From Lineus longissimus (lineage: Eukaryota > Nemertea > Pilidiophora > Heteronemertea > Lineidae), in assembly GCF_910592395.1 (NCBI RefSeq), contig NC_088319.1, forward strand, positions 11,222,001-11,286,000: a DNA stretch of 64,000 nucleotides. Reading direction: 5' to 3'. Below are positions 1 to 13,002 of the stretch, piece after piece; the first letter of the stretch is position 1, and every line of letters begins with the position of its first letter. The notes below the pieces were generated by a model. The model made no database searches. It had not been told where the DNA came from and was given only the letters and a program-made list of their open reading frames with translations. Made by a program: the position numbers and the translations under genes.

Positions 1-1640
1 CAGATTTGAGTGCGACCAAAACGTCATTTTCATGTTTTTGCAAGCCTTTGGCTTTTTACGCAATCAATGACCAAAGGCTCTTAGAAACAAATTCTCTCCA
101 GTCGCAGTTTAGCATGGAATGATTTTTTAGGACTTATTCGGTGTTTCGATTCAAATTGATACACGTGTATCGGTCATGGTTGCCAGAAATTGACAACAGA
201 CTCGCTGAGCATTTCAACTCTCGAAAATCTAAAAATATGATTTCTTGGAGTAATAATGGTGGTCAAGATGCGCCTGAGGGAGCCGTCATTTGTGGACGGA
301 CGAACCTGAAGGCTCATTGCATATTCCAAACATTTCAGGTTATGTAATGGTGTTAAGACAGAACTACACCAACGCGTCTAATGAGCACCATTCATTACTC
401 TTCATGGCCCTTCCTAATTTCAAATCCAATTAGTTTCTTTGCAAAAATAGACGGATTAAAGTTTAAGGGTCGGAAGTAGCGAATGGGTTTTTAAACGTTT
501 TATTTGTGAGTATGAGTGGGGGCGGGCAAGACAGAACAGGCTGACCTCGGGCTTTCTTCAAGCGTCGGGAGTGACCTTGTCGTGGCGCCGCAGGGTCTTG
601 GTGGTGCGAACGCGTGCCCGGAATAGGATTACCCCGAATGACCAAGGCGGAGAACAAGATGGCTGACACTTACCATGTCAACGCCATGGCCACTTCTTCT
701 TGATTCCATCACTGGCGCCAGAGGGCTTTACGGCGGTGGGCTTGGAATATCTATCTGTCGTGACTGTTTTGAATGCTTGCTATGGGAAGTGGCCACTCGA
801 AATGACCCACTCGAAATTACAGTTGTCGAGTTCTGGTATCTGGTATCTGAGTCAGCTGTCATAAACTGTGATTTCATCTAAAATTACTAAATAGCCGTGC
901 ATAGTCTTCCAGCTGTATAGGCAAAATAGTAGTTTCAGAGGAATCACTTCCTTGACTCAAATCCGTCGGCTCTGGGATAATTGGAATTGTATACTCTTTG
1001 CGCACATGCACATGCCTTGTAAACACTACTTCAGTTTTATATGCAGTGCGATTATGCATGAACACTTCATGTCCAAATACGGACTGCATGAGTTACAGCA
1101 GAACGCATTTTAGATACTGAATAAGGAACATTCGTTCACTGCCCGACGACAGAGCTCGCAGGGCCGAAAATTGCTTTGGTGAAAAGATATGCAGAGAAGT
1201 TAACCTTAAAGCAAGACTACCGTTTGAACGTCGCCGCTGCGTTGGAAGTATATTTCCTGCACTGCAAGCGACTAATATGTCCAGGTGCCGATGGCACCTT
1301 TCGATTGGTCAGACCTGATTACTTAGGTTTAAAAGCCATTTGAATTTTAATCGTTGCTATATCAGAACCCAAGTTATTCCAAAAACCGGATTAGTTCGTC
1401 TTCGAGGTGGCGGCAATATCAACATTTAAGATGGCGGCCACCAGTAGGCGCCTTTTCAGTATCACATACTTTTAATATTACATACTTAATATAAATTCAC
1501 GCATTGCCGTTGTGCAGAAAGATACACAAATACTATAAATACCAAGTTTCGTATGCATCATAACTGCACTACGGCATTGTGTATATCTGCATTTCCATTT
1601 TCTGGACTACCAGTAATTACGAACGGCGTACTCCTTTAAT
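1..1640. other. left flank of GPCR array, no supported gene
   Basis: No gene could be supported in this stretch. The open frames are short (about 70 codons) and lack splice-site or family support. Recognisable similarity to the array spacer begins only at about 1641, where a diverged copy of the 3' flank of the other receptor copies appears. The stretch is read as the unique DNA to the left of the array. Confidence 0.6.
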
Positions 1641-1710
1641 ATCAGTGTAAAAGGCGGACTCCAACAATAAATTGGTACATGTCTTTGGTAAAGCTTGCTG
1701 GGTCATGCCC

Positions 1711-3509
1711 TCACAGAACTTGGGATTTCATCCGTAAGCATGACGTCAAAGATGCTAATACAAGCTTCGTATCGCGTCTGTATCTTTGACCACCGCCAAT
1801 ACAATAAAGATAAAAATTCAGAGCATAATTACAGAACCAGAGGTTCGCCAAAATGTAATGCTCGGTACTGTAGCGCAGGCTCCAGTACGGTTCATCCAGC
1901 TTGTAATGGTTGCTAACACCTTGGAGGTCAAGGACGAATGTGAACAGACGAAGCGGAATTGACGTCACCACGTATGCAATGCTGACCAGAATGAGCATGC
2001 GAGTTAGGAATTTCTTGTCGCTTTTAGCTCCTGTTTTGGTTTCGTTGTTTTCGATTCCCAATTTTGCTCGCGACTTTTGAGCTCGGCGCAGAAGGACAAT
2101 GATGGCGATGTTGCAGCAAAGAATGATGACGAAGGGAATCAGAGTGCCGAATATCAACTGAAAACCGGAAACGAGACTCTCGACGATTGGTGCTTCTGGG
2201 AACATCACGACCAATACTTCGCTCCCTGTAATGATGAAAATAATACCCCATGCTACATGTAATTATTGGTCAGTTCGAGGCTCGTGATTACCATCGTAAT
2301 CTAACTTTCCAATCAAAATCTTGCTACTATTGGCGTTATGCTTTCCACCAATGAACTTCATTTTACCACCTGACATGGAGGGAAAAAATCTTCCGGGCTT
2401 TCTGAAAAACAGGGAATTTGATTACTTCCTGTCAAATTTGTTCAATCAGAAGTGTTAACTTCAGCATTTCCGTTTCAGACGTCAGAAATGAGCAAATCAG
2501 AAAGGTCTTATTTGGCAGACTCACGGTAAATTTGTTTTGGAAAGGGTGCCACTACCTGTTGTTTTGTCTGTAATTAATCTCTGCGTGAAAAATAGGCTGA
2601 GGTTTAAGAGGGCAATCACGACAGTGGTAAAAGTGACTATTTTCATGGCCCTGGACGTGGTGCACATGGTTCTTGCTCTCATTGGGAAGGCAACTGCAAG
2701 CAGACGGTCAGCCGACATCTCCGTTAAAAAGAGCCCGGATGTTATCCCGCCCGTGTAGGCAAAATACCAAGAAAATCTGAAAGCGAATTCACACTGGCTA
2801 CTTCGAATTGATTATCGAAGAGAACTGACTCGCAATTCCGTGCAAATCCACCACTGTTGACGTCATAGGCGCCAAAAGCAACTTCCTTTGAGCTCGATTG
2901 GAAATATTTTTCAACAAGACTATGCAAATCAGCTACAAACATTCTTTATCAACTTACTGACCTCTTGTACATGTATATATATACGATGTAGAGACCGCGC
3001 AGATATCGAAATGTACGATTATCTTCAATTTGAAGAACTATTCTGACAGCATCATTTAGTTACTCACGACACCCAGTCACGTTCACATATTAAGGAAATC
3101 ACGCAAAATACGTCTTTCGGATGTGGGGGTTGGGTGGGTGTACGACTTCAGAATCTTTAAGACGTATTTCCTGTGAACTCACAGTGTATGTATATACTAA
3201 CTTAAACATCAATTCCCTGTTGTTAACAATTCCGTCACCAAGATCAAGCATCACGAGTGGGAAATACCAAAAGTTGTTCAACAGGACCAAGTTATCAGCG
3301 GCCGCCATTGCAGTGATATAAACACAAGGCGACAGGTTCCTGTTATGTTTCAGAGTAATAACCAACATGGCAATGAAGTTTCCTGGCACCCCAAATATGC
3401 CTGAAACCATCCAACCATACTTCGACACAATATAGTAGACAAGTTCGAGGAGAGGGTAACGCTCGTTGGCCGTTTCCAGAATGTAGCCCGTGATTTCCGA
3501 AGTAGACAT
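1711..3509 (-). CDS. class A GPCR, array copy 1 (type A)
   Basis: Predicted rhodopsin-like seven-helix receptor of 347 residues for the plasma membrane. Exons on the minus strand are 3202-3509, 2556-2776 and 1711-2225. The donors are GTTAGT and GTAGTG; the acceptors are TTTCAG and ATTACAG; the intron phases are 2 and 1. Visible family marks are G-x-x-G-N in TM1 (N44), A-A-A-D in TM2 (D72), DRL at the end of TM3 (R127), P207 in TM5, P267 in TM6 and N-F-Y-L-Y in TM7 (N313, Y317) in place of NPxxY. The arrangement resembles invertebrate peptide-receptor-like orphans, but the ligand cannot be named. TM6 of this copy reads SIPLRLF where the others have SIPYRLF. Unlike copies 2-7, no AATAAA was seen at the usual distance after the stop. 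All exons and splice sites are intact. Confidence 0.85.
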
Positions 3510-4244
3510 TGCACCCTCAGAAGCACTTGATATGTTCTACACTCGTGAATGCAACAATACGGACAGAATATGATCCGGCTTGGGCGAGATGCTGAATGCA
3601 TTTGATTGCTGCCTAGGAACAATAATGACTTCGAAATGCGAGAGTGCAAAAAAGCTATTTTCCATGCTTTTTCAAACCTTCGAGTTATTTGAAACTGAGA
3701 ATTGTCGCTGTTTATCATCTAGATGAGAAAAAAATGTGATGAAGCGTTAAATTTAATCAGTGAGGCAGGTGAACGAGTCAACCCGCCCCACGAGCATGTT
3801 GTGACGCAAAAACTACAAAACTAAGTTATTTTGAGTATCATGGTGCGTATGGGTATCCTTCATTGGATTAAGTCATTGGCCGTCGTTTTTATAATCTTGT
3901 TAACTCTACGTCAGGACACGGGTGCTTGCGTTTATTTTCCAACCACCACAAGCCAAATATAGGTCGATCTTGAAATCTAGCTTATGTTTGGTAAGAAGAG
4001 TATGTTTGCTAGCATGCAAAGAAATGTCGGTTTGACAGGAATTGTGACGAGTTTTAAAAGTTAATCCAATATATACAATTACCATCCTTACATTCCCCTT
4101 TACATGTACAGATGTTTGGTTACCAGGTTCACGCTGGCTAAACAACACCAGCATTATCATTTACAATCAACAGAGTTACATGATATAGCGGGTTATTCAG
4201 AATAATAAATGCCTGTGCCCGGTTTTTTGAAACTATTTTTGTCT

Positions 4245-4331
4245 CTAACGCTAGCGTTTACTTAACTTGGCGTTATCTCCATCGGCTAAGCCCATTGACT
4301 TAACACCCCGTAAAGTTAACGCCAGCGTTAG
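4245..4331. repeat. hairpin-forming inverted repeat, one per spacer
   Basis: The arms CTAACGCTAGCGTTTACTT and AAGTTAACGCCAGCGTTAG lie about 50 bp apart. In the copy 6-7 spacer the arms are perfect over 19 bp (34032-34050 and 34100-34118). Every spacer carries a version. It may be a short MITE fixed before the array expanded, or a structured regulatory site. Confidence 0.7.
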
Positions 4332-4436
4332 TGACATAATTTGTTGTTAACAACCAGGCCGTGGTCGAGTCTACAACATTGAGTATGAATTTTGCTTAGC
4401 AACATAGAATATGACAGCTCAACGTGTCTTTCATTA

Positions 4437-4590
4437 ACTAAGAACAACTACATGTACTCTCATTTCTCATACAAACATCTATGCTAGGCGTGTGTTACCA
4501 GTTAGCATCTATCTTTGGAATCAGCTACCCCCATTTGTGAAAACATTTACCTCCGGACAACTTCGAAGAGGCTATAAGAACAAACGATAG
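4437..4590 (+). mobile_element. 3' tail of a CR1/L2-like retrotransposon ORF2
   Basis: A short plus-strand frame ends in a stop at 4588-4590 and encodes the motif SIYLWNQLPPFV followed by a basic tail. A sequence of the type 'P..i.lWN.LP' just before the stop is typical of the C-terminus of Jockey, CR1 and L2-type reverse transcriptase ORFs. Homologous tails end at 8361, 12128, 21701, 30326 and 34368, one in each spacer. It is an old fragment amplified with the array; the rest of the element is not seen. Confidence 0.6.
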
Positions 4591-5376
4591 CCCTCAAGGA
4601 GGTTTGTTGTTCACGGGAAGAACTTAGTAGCTTAAGCTTTATACGGTACATGTATATTTCTCGCTTGAGAACCAGGGCGGAAATATCCCTTAAAAAATGC
4701 TTGCATGATCATACTAATAGAGACAAACTCCTCGTAGTTGTTTGTTCCTCAGGCTCGTGTCCAGTCTGGTAATTAAAACCACGCGCCTCCCTGTGAGGTC
4801 TCGTAATATTTGGGTGGTCGATCGCCCCGGTCAACGTAGCTACAATCAAACCTTGTGTCACGAATAAACGGAGGCGTACTCTCACTTGTGACGAGCCTGG
4901 CTCAACAGTCGCAGGTCCAGGTCACGCACCTGTATTAAACCAATCAGCTCGCGGATGTACACGAAAATAGATCAGTTTGATATGAATGCGTGGTCTCACC
5001 ATTCCAGTGGAATGGTAATTTCCATTTAAAATATTGTTCTTCTTAAATTGTGAATAAGGTGTGTTTAAAATGACGAAAATGATGAAGTTTTGAACAGTCC
5101 AATAGGCTTACTTATGTGGTTTTGAGGCTCCATTAAACCCGTCGTGGTGAAAAAGCTGATACGCTTGTTAAAAGCCGTCAAAAATCAACCCCTTAACTTC
5201 AGAGCCCCCCTCCCCCCAAACCGTGAAATTATCATGCATAACGTACAACGAAAATTTCATGGTTTGACAGGCTAAGATAGGTCTATTTGGCTGTGAAAGC
5301 GTTCCTCTCTGTTCACGTTTCAGAAAAAGTTATGAGCATTTAAATGTACCATTCTAAAGGGATAACGACTTAAAAC

Positions 5377-5382
5377 TTTATT
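5377..5382 (-). promoter_or_regulatory. polyadenylation signal of GPCR copy 2
   Basis: AATAAA on the minus strand lies about 95 bp beyond the stop codon of copy 2. The same hexamer is kept after copies 3 (9148-9153), 4 (12903-12908), 5 (27353-27358), 6 (31101-31106) and 7 (35130-35135). Confidence 0.6.
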
Positions 5383-5476
5383 ACAGGTACGTGACCTCCA
5401 GGAATACATTGCTGGAAGAAGCATCAGCGTAAAAGGAGGACTCGGACAATTGGCGGCATTCGTAGAAGTTACTGTT

Positions 5477-7275
5477 TCACTGAACTTGGGATTTCATTCG
5501 TAAGCAAGACGTCAAAGATGCTAGTACAAGCTTCGTATCGCGTCTGTATCTTTGACCGCCGCCGATACAATAAAGATAAAAATTCAGAGCATAATTACAG
5601 AACCAGAGATTCCCCAAAATGTAATGCTCGGTACTGTAGCGCAGGCTCCAGTACGGTTCATCCAGCTTGTAATGGTTGCCAACAATTGGGAGGTCAAGGA
5701 CGAATGTGAACAGACGATACGGAATTGACGTCACCACGTATGCAATGCTGACCAGAATGAGCATGCGTGTTAGGAATTTCTTGTCGCTTTTAGCTCCCGT
5801 TTTGGTTTTGTTGTTTTCGATTCCCAATTTTGCTCGCGACTTTTGAGCTCGGCGCAGAAGGACAATGATGGCGATGTTGCAGCAAAGAATGATGACGAAG
5901 GGAATCAGAGTGCCGAAAATCAACTGAAAACCGGAAACGAGACTCTCAACGATTGGTGCTTCTGGGAACATCACGACCAATACTTCGCTCCCTGTAATGA
6001 TGAAAATTATACCCCATGCTACATGTAATTATTGGTCAGTTCGAGTCCCGTGATTACCATCGTAACCTAACTTTCCAATCAAAATCTTGCTACTATTGGC
6101 GTAATTCTTTCCACCAATGAACTTCATTATACCACCTGACCTGGACGGAAAAAATATTCAGGGCTTTCTGAAAAACAGGGAATTTGAATACTTATGGTCA
6201 AATTTGTTCAATCAAAAGTGTTAACTTCTGCATCTTCGCTTCAGACGTCAGAAATGAACAAATCAGAAAGGTCTTATTTGGCAGATTCACGGTAAATTTG
6301 TTTTGGAAAGGGTGCCACTACCTGTTGTTTTGTCTGTAATTAATCTCTGCGTGAAAAATAGGCTGAGGTTTAAGATGGCAATCACGACAGTGGTAAAAGT
6401 GACTATTTTCATGGCCCTGGACGTGGTGCACATGGTTCTTGCTCTCATTGGGAAGGCAACTGCAAGCAGACGGTCAGCCGACATCTCCGTTAAAAAGAGC
6501 CCGGATGTTATCCCGCCCGTGTAGGCAAAATACCAAGAAAATCTGAAAGCGAATTCACACTGGCTACTTCGAATTGATTATCGAAGAGAACTGACTCGCA
6601 ATTCCGTGCAAATCCACCACTGTTGACGTCATAGGCGCCAAAAGCAACTTCCTTTGAGCTCGATTGGAAATATTTTTCAACAAGACTATGCAAATCAGCT
6701 ACAAACATTCTTTATCAACTTACTGACCTCTTGTACATGTATATATATACGATGTAGAGACCGCGCAGATATCGAAATGTACGATTATCTTCAATTTGAA
6801 GAACTATTCTGACAGCATCATTTAGTTACTCACGACACCCAGTCACGTTCACATATTAAGGAAATCACGCAAAATACGTCTTTCGGATGTGGGGGTTGGG
6901 TGGGTGTACGACTTCAGAATCTTTAAGACGTATTTCCTGTGAACTCACAGTGTATGTATATACTAACTTAAACATCAATTCCCTGTTGTTAACAATTCCG
7001 TCACCAAGATCAAGCATCACGAGTGGGAAATACCAAAAGTTGTTCAACAGGACCAAGTTATCAGCGGCCGCCATTGCAGTGATATAAACACAAGGCGACA
7101 GGTTCCTGTTATGTTTCAGAGTAATAACCAACATGGCAATGAAGTTTCCTGGCACCCCAAATATGCCTGAAACCATCCAACCATACTTCGACACAATATA
7201 GTAGACAAGTTCGAGGAGAGGGTAACGCTCGTTGGCCGTCTCGAGAATGTAGCCCGTGATTTCCGAAGTAGACAT
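5477..7275 (-). CDS. class A GPCR, array copy 2 (type A)
   Basis: Exons on the minus strand are 6968-7275 (308 bp), 6322-6542 (221 bp) and 5477-5991 (515 bp), giving 347 residues and a stop. All splice signals are intact: donor GTTAGT, acceptor TTTCAG, donor GTAGTG, acceptor ATTACAG. Predicted helices are roughly 31-54, 61-88, 104-128, 148-170, 196-221, 249-276 and 297-318. The Ballesteros 3.25 position is F102 or F104, depending on helix alignment, and is not cysteine. ECL2 (about 171-190) has no cysteine either, so the usual class A disulfide is absent. The W of TM4 and the CWxP tryptophan of TM6 are also replaced. Exon 1 encodes the same protein as copy 1, so duplication or conversion was recent. 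The function is inferred to be peptide or small-ligand signalling. Confidence 0.87.
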
Positions 7276-9247
7276 TGCACCCTCAGAAGCACTTGATATG
7301 TTCTACACTCGTGAATGCAACAATACGGTCAGAATATGATCCGGCTTGGGCGAGATGCTGAATGCATTTGATTGCTGCCTAGGAACAATAATGACTTCGA
7401 AATGCGAGAGTGCAAAAAAGCTATTTTCCATGCTTTTTCAAACCTTCGAGTTATTTGAAACTGAGAATTGTCGCTGTTTATCATCTAGATGAGAAAAAAA
7501 TGTGATGAAGCGTTAAATTTAATCAGTGAGGCAGGTGAACGAGTCAACCCGCCCCACGAGCATGTTGTGACGCAAAAACTACAAAACTAAGTTATTTTGA
7601 GTATCATGGTGCGTATGGGTATCCTTCATTGGATTAAGTCATTGGCCGTCGTTTTTATAATATTGTTAACTCTGCGTCAGGACACGGCCGGGTGCTTGCG
7701 TTTATTTTCCAACCACCACAAGCCAAATATAGGTCGATCTTGAAATCTAGCTGATGTTTAGTAAGAAGAGTATTTTTGCAAGCATGCAAAGAAATGTCGG
7801 TATGACAGGGATTGTGACGAGTTTTAAAAGTTAATCCAATATATACAATCACCATCCTTACATTCCCCTTTACATGTACAGATGTTTGGTTACCAGGTTC
7901 ACGCTGGCTAAACAACACCAGCATTATCATTTACAATCAACAGAGTTACATGATTATAGCGGGTTATTCAGAATAATAAATGCCTGTGCCCGGTTGTTTG
8001 AAACTATTTTTGTCTCTAACGCTAGCGTGTACTTAACTTGGCGTTATCTCCATCGGCTAAGCCCATTGACTTAACACCACGTAAAGTTAACGCCAGCGTT
8101 AGTGACATAATTTGTTGTTAACAACCAGGCCGTGGTCGAGTCTACAACATTGAGTATGAATTTTGCTTAGCAACATAGAATATGACAGCTCAACGTGTCT
8201 TTCATTAACTAAGAACAACTACATGTACTCTCATTTCTCATACAAACATCTATGCTAGGCGTGTGTTACCAGTTAGCATCTATCTTTGGAATCAGCTACC
8301 CCCATTTGTGAAAACATTTACCTCCGGACAACTTCGAAGAGGCTATAAGAACAAACGATAGCCCTCAAGGAGGTTTGTTGTTCACGGGAAGAACTTAGTA
8401 GCTTAAGCTTTATACGGTACATGTATATTTCTCGCTTGAGAACCAGGGCGGAAATATCCCTTAAAAAATGCTTGCATGATCATACTAATAGAGACAAACT
8501 CCTCGTAGTTGTTTGTTCCTCAGGCTCGTGTCCAGTCTGGTAATTAAAACCACGCGCCTCCCTGTGAGGTCTCGTAATATTTGGGTGGTCGATCGCCCCG
8601 GTCAACGTAGCTACAATCAAACCTTGTGTCACGAATAAACGGAGGCGTACTCTCACTTGTGACGAGCCTGGCTCAACAGTCGCAGGTCCAGGTCACGCAC
8701 CTGTATTAAACCAATCAGCTCGCGGATGTACACGAAAATAGATCAGTTTGATATGAATGCGTGGTCTCACCATTCCAGCGGAATGGTAATTTCCATTTAA
8801 AATATTGTTCTTCTTAAATTGTGAATAAGGTGTGTTTAAAATGACGAAAATGATGAAGTTTTGAACAGTCCAATAGGCTTACTTATGTGGTTTTGAGGCT
8901 CCATTAAACCTGTCGTGGTGAAAAAGCTGATACGCTTGTTAAAAGCCGTCAAAAATCACCCCCTTAACTTCAGAGCCCCCCTCCCCCCAAACCGTGAAAT
9001 TATCATGCATAACGTACAACGAAAATTTCATGGTTTGACAGGCTAAGATAGGTCTATTTGGCTGTGAAAGCGTTCCTCTCTGTTAACGTTTCGGAAAAAA
9101 TTATGAGCATTTAAATGTACCATTCTAAAGGGATAACGACTTAAAACTTTATTACAGGTACGTGACCTCCAGGAATACATTGCTGGAAGAAGCATCAGCG
9201 TAAAAGGAGGACTCGGACAATTGGCGGCATTCGTAGAAGTTACTGTT
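7276..9247. repeat. array spacer between copies 2 and 3
   Basis: Nearly identical by eye to the copy 1-2 spacer. It holds the hairpin, a retrotransposon ORF tail ending at 8361, an empty Gypsy target site near 8522 and the copy 3 polyadenylation signal. No gene was found. Confidence 0.78.
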
Positions 9248-11049
9248 TCACTGAACTTGGGATTTCATTCGTAAGCAAGACGTCAAAGATGCTAGTACAA
9301 GCTTCGTATCGCGTCTGTATCTTTGACCGCCGCCGATACAATAAAGATAAAAATTCAGAGCATAATTACAGAACCAGAGATTCCCCAAAATGTAATGCTC
9401 GGTACTGTAGCGCAGGCTCCAGTACGGTTCATCCAGCTTGTAATGGTTGCCAACACCTGGGAGGTCAAGGACAATGTGAACAGACGATACGGAATTGACG
9501 TCATCACATATGCAACGCTGACCAGAATGAGCATGCGTGTTAGGAATTTCTTGTCGCTTTTAGCTCCCGTTTTGGTTTCGTTGTTTTCGATTCCCAATTT
9601 TGCTCGCGACTTTTGAGCTCGGCGCAGAAGGACAATGATGGCGATGTTGCAGCAAAGAATGATGACGAAGGGAATCAGAGTGCCGAAAATCAACTGAAAA
9701 CCGGAAACGAGACTCTCAACGATTGGTGCTTCTGGGAACATCACGACCAATACTTCGCTCCCTGTAATGATGAAAATTATACCCCATGCTACATGTAATT
9801 ATTGGTCAGTTCGAGTCCCGTGATTACCATTGTAACCTAACTTTCCAATCAAAATCTTGCTACTATTGGCGTAATTCTTTCCACCAATGAACTTCATTAT
9901 ACCACCTGACCTGGAGGGAAAAAATATTCAGGGCTTTCTGAAAAACAGGGAATTTGAATACTTATGGTCAAATTTGTTCAATCAAAAGTGTTAACTTCTG
10001 CATCTTCGCTTCAGACGTCAGAAATGAACAAATCAGAAAGGTCTTATTTGGCAGACTCACGGTAAATTTGTTTTGGAAAGGGTGCCACTACCTGTTGTTT
10101 TGTCTGTAATTAATCTCTGCGTGAAAAATAGGCTGAGGTTTAAGAGGGCAATCACGACAGTGGTCAGAGTGACTATTTTCATGGCCCTGGACGTGGTGCA
10201 CATGGTTCTTGCTCTCATTGGGAAGGCAACTGCAAGCAGACAGTCAGCCGACATCTCCGTTAAAAAGAGCCCGGATGTTATCCCGCCCGTGTAGGCAAAA
10301 TACCAAGAAAATCTGAAAGCAAATTCACACTGGCTACTTTGAATTGATTATCGAAGACAATTGACTCGCAATTCCTTGTAAATCCACCACTGTTGACGTC
10401 ATAGGCGCCAAAAGCAACTTCCTTTGAGCTCGATTGGAAATATTTTTCAACCAGACTATGCAAATCAGCTACACACATTCTTTATCAACTTACTGACTTA
10501 CATGTACATGTATACATATACGATATAGAGACCGCACAGATATCGGAAAGTACGATTATTTTCAATTTGAAGAACTATTCTGACAGCATCATTTAGTTAC
10601 TCACGACACCCAGTCACGTTCACATATTAAAGAAATCACGCAAAATACGTCTTTCGGATGTGGGGGTTGGATGGGGGTACGACTTCAGAATCTCTAAGAC
10701 GTATTTCCTGCGCACTCACAGTGTATGTATATACTAACTTAAACATCAATTCCCTGTTGTTAACAATTCCGTCACCAAGATCAAGCATCACGAGTGGGAA
10801 ATACCAAAAGTTGTTCAACAGGACCAAGTTATCAGCGGCCGCCATTGCAGTGATATAAACACACGGCGACAGGTTCCTGTTATGTTTCAGAGTAATTACC
10901 AATATGGCAATGAAGTTTCCTGGCACCCCAAATATGCCTGAAACCATCCAACCATACTTCGACACAATATAATAGACAAGTTCGAGGAGAGGGTAACGCT
11001 CGTTGGCCGTCTCGAGAATGTAGCCCGTGATTTCCAAAGAAGTAGTCAT
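9248..11049 (-). pseudogene. class A GPCR, array copy 3, disrupted
   Basis: Exons on the minus strand are 10739-11049 (311 bp, with one extra codon after residue 4), 10092-10312 and 9248-9761. Exon 3 is 514 bp, not 515: one base is missing near 9473 compared with the other copies. The frame changes at the end of TM6 and stops at about 9355, so TM7 and the C-tail are lost. In exon 2 the DRL arginine codon CGT has become TGT, giving DCL and removing the residue needed for normal G-protein coupling. Splice sites remain intact. The two independent lesions argue for a pseudogene over a sequencing slip, although the 1-nt gap alone could be an assembly error. Confidence 0.85.
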
Positions 11050-13002
11050 TGCACCATCAGAAGCACTTGATATGTTTTACACTCGTGAATGCAACAATAC
11101 GGTCAGAACATGATCCGGCTTGGGCGAGATGCTGAATGCATTTGATTGCTGCCTAGGAACAATAATGACTTCAAAATGCGAGAGTGCAAAAAGCTATTTT
11201 CCATGCTTTTTCAAACCTTCGAGTTATTTGAAACTGAGAATTGTCGCTGTTTATCATCTAGATGAGAAAAAAATGTGATGAAGCGTTAAATTTAATCGGT
11301 GAGGCAGGTGAACGAGTTAACCCGCCCCACGAGCATGTTGTGACGCAAAAACTACAAAACTAAGTTATTTTGAGTATCATGGTGCGTATGGGTATCCTTC
11401 ATTGGATTAAGTCATTGGCCGTCGTTTTTATAATCTTGTTAACTCTGCATCAGGACACGGGTGCTTGCGTTTATTTTCCCACCAAAACAAGCCAAATATA
11501 GGTCGATCTTGAAATCTAGCTTATGTTTGGTAAGAAGAGTATGTTTGCTAGCATGCAAAGAAATGTCGATATGACAGCGATTGTGACGAGTTTTAAAAGT
11601 TAATCCAATATATACAATTACCATCCTTACATTCCCCTTTACATGTACAGATGTTTGGTTACCAGGTTCACGCTGGCTAAACAACACCAGCATTATCATT
11701 TACAATCAACAGAGTAACATGGTTATAGCGGGTTATTCAGAATAATAAATGCCTTTGCCGGGTTATTTGAAACTATTTTTGTCTCTAACGCTAGCGTTAA
11801 CTTAACTTGGCGTTTCCCTTCGGTTAAGCCCATTGACTTAACACCACGTAAAATTAACGCCAGCGTTAGTGACATAATTTGTTGTTAACAACCAGGCCGT
11901 GGTCGAGTCTACAACTATGAGTATGAATTTTGCTTAAGAACATAGAATATGACAGCTCAACGTGTCTTTTATTAACTAAGAACAACTACATGTACTCTCA
12001 TTTCTCTTACAAACATCTATACTATGCGTGTGTTACCAGTTAGCATCTATCTTTGGAATCAGCTACCCCCATTTGTGAAAACTTTTACCACCGGACAACT
12101 TCGGAGAGGCTATAAGAACAAACGATAGCCCTCAAGGAGGTTTGTTGTTCACGGGAAGAACGTAGTAGCTTAAGCTTTATAGGGTACATGTATATTTATC
12201 GCCTGAGAGCCAGGGCGGAAATATCCCTTAGAAAATGCTTGTATGATCTTACTACTAGAGACAAACTCCTCGTAGTTGTTTGTTCCTCAGGCTCGTGTCC
12301 AGTCTGGTAATTAAAACCACGCGCCTCCCTGTGAGGTCTCGTAATATTTGGGTGGTCGATCGCCCCGGTCAACGTAGCTACAATCCAAATTTGTCTCGCG
12401 AATAAACGGAGGCGTACTCTTTCTTGGGACGAGCCTGGCTCAACAGTCTAAGGTCCATGTCACGCACCTGTATTAAACCAATCAGCTCGCGGATGTACAC
12501 GAAAATAGATCAGTTTGATATGAATGCGTGGTCTCACCATTCCAGTGGAATAGTAATTTCAATTTAAAATATAGTTGTTCTTGAATTGTGAATAAGGTGT
12601 GTTTAAAATGACGAAAATGATGAAGTTTCAGTCCAATAGGCTTACTTATGTGGTTTTGAGGCTCCATTAAACCCGTCGTGGTGAAAAAGCTGATACGCTT
12701 GTTAAAAGCCGTCAAAAATCATCCCCTTAATTTCAGACCCCCCAAACCGTGAAATTATCATGCATAACGTACAACGAAAATTTCATGGTTTGACAGGCTA
12801 GGATAGGTCTATTTGGCTCTGAAAGCGTTCCTCTCTGATCATGTTTCGGAAAAAGTTATGAGCATTTAAATGTACCATGTTAAAGGGAAAACGGCTTAAA
12901 ACTTTATTATAGGTACGTAACCTCCAGGAATACATTGCTGGAAGTATCATCAGCGTAAAAGGAGGACTCCGACATTTGGCGGCCCTCGTAGAAGTTACTG
13001 TT
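11050..13002. repeat. array spacer between copies 3 and 4
   Basis: Same layout as the other spacers, with more base changes. The retrotransposon ORF tail ends at 12128. The segment GAGTATG at 11919-11925 through TATACT at 12018 is the uninterrupted form of the site into which the non-LTR element inserted in the next spacer. No gene was found. Confidence 0.75.

Larger units (their letters stand above)
3510..5476. repeat. array spacer between copies 1 and 2
   Basis: This holds the 5' flank of copy 1 and the 3' flank of copy 2. No intact gene was found. It contains a hairpin at 4245-4331, a non-LTR ORF tail ending at 4590, and the polyadenylation signal of copy 2. The sequence AGGCTCGTGTCCAGTCTGG near 4751 is the uninterrupted form of the site where a Gypsy element sits in the copy 4-5 spacer. 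Confidence 0.8.

Noticed and set aside
874-1089. 71-codon minus frame resembling a retroelement polyprotein tail
   Set aside because: Resemblance is only in charge and proline pattern; no motif could be named.
1695-2262. Plus-strand frames of 61-73 codons over GPCR exons, repeated in every unit
   Set aside because: They lie opposite the spliced receptor exons and recur only because the exons recur; no independent support.
3906-4160. 83-91-codon minus frame present in most spacers
   Set aside because: Open in copies because they are recent duplicates; broken in the copy 6 flank; no domain or splice context.
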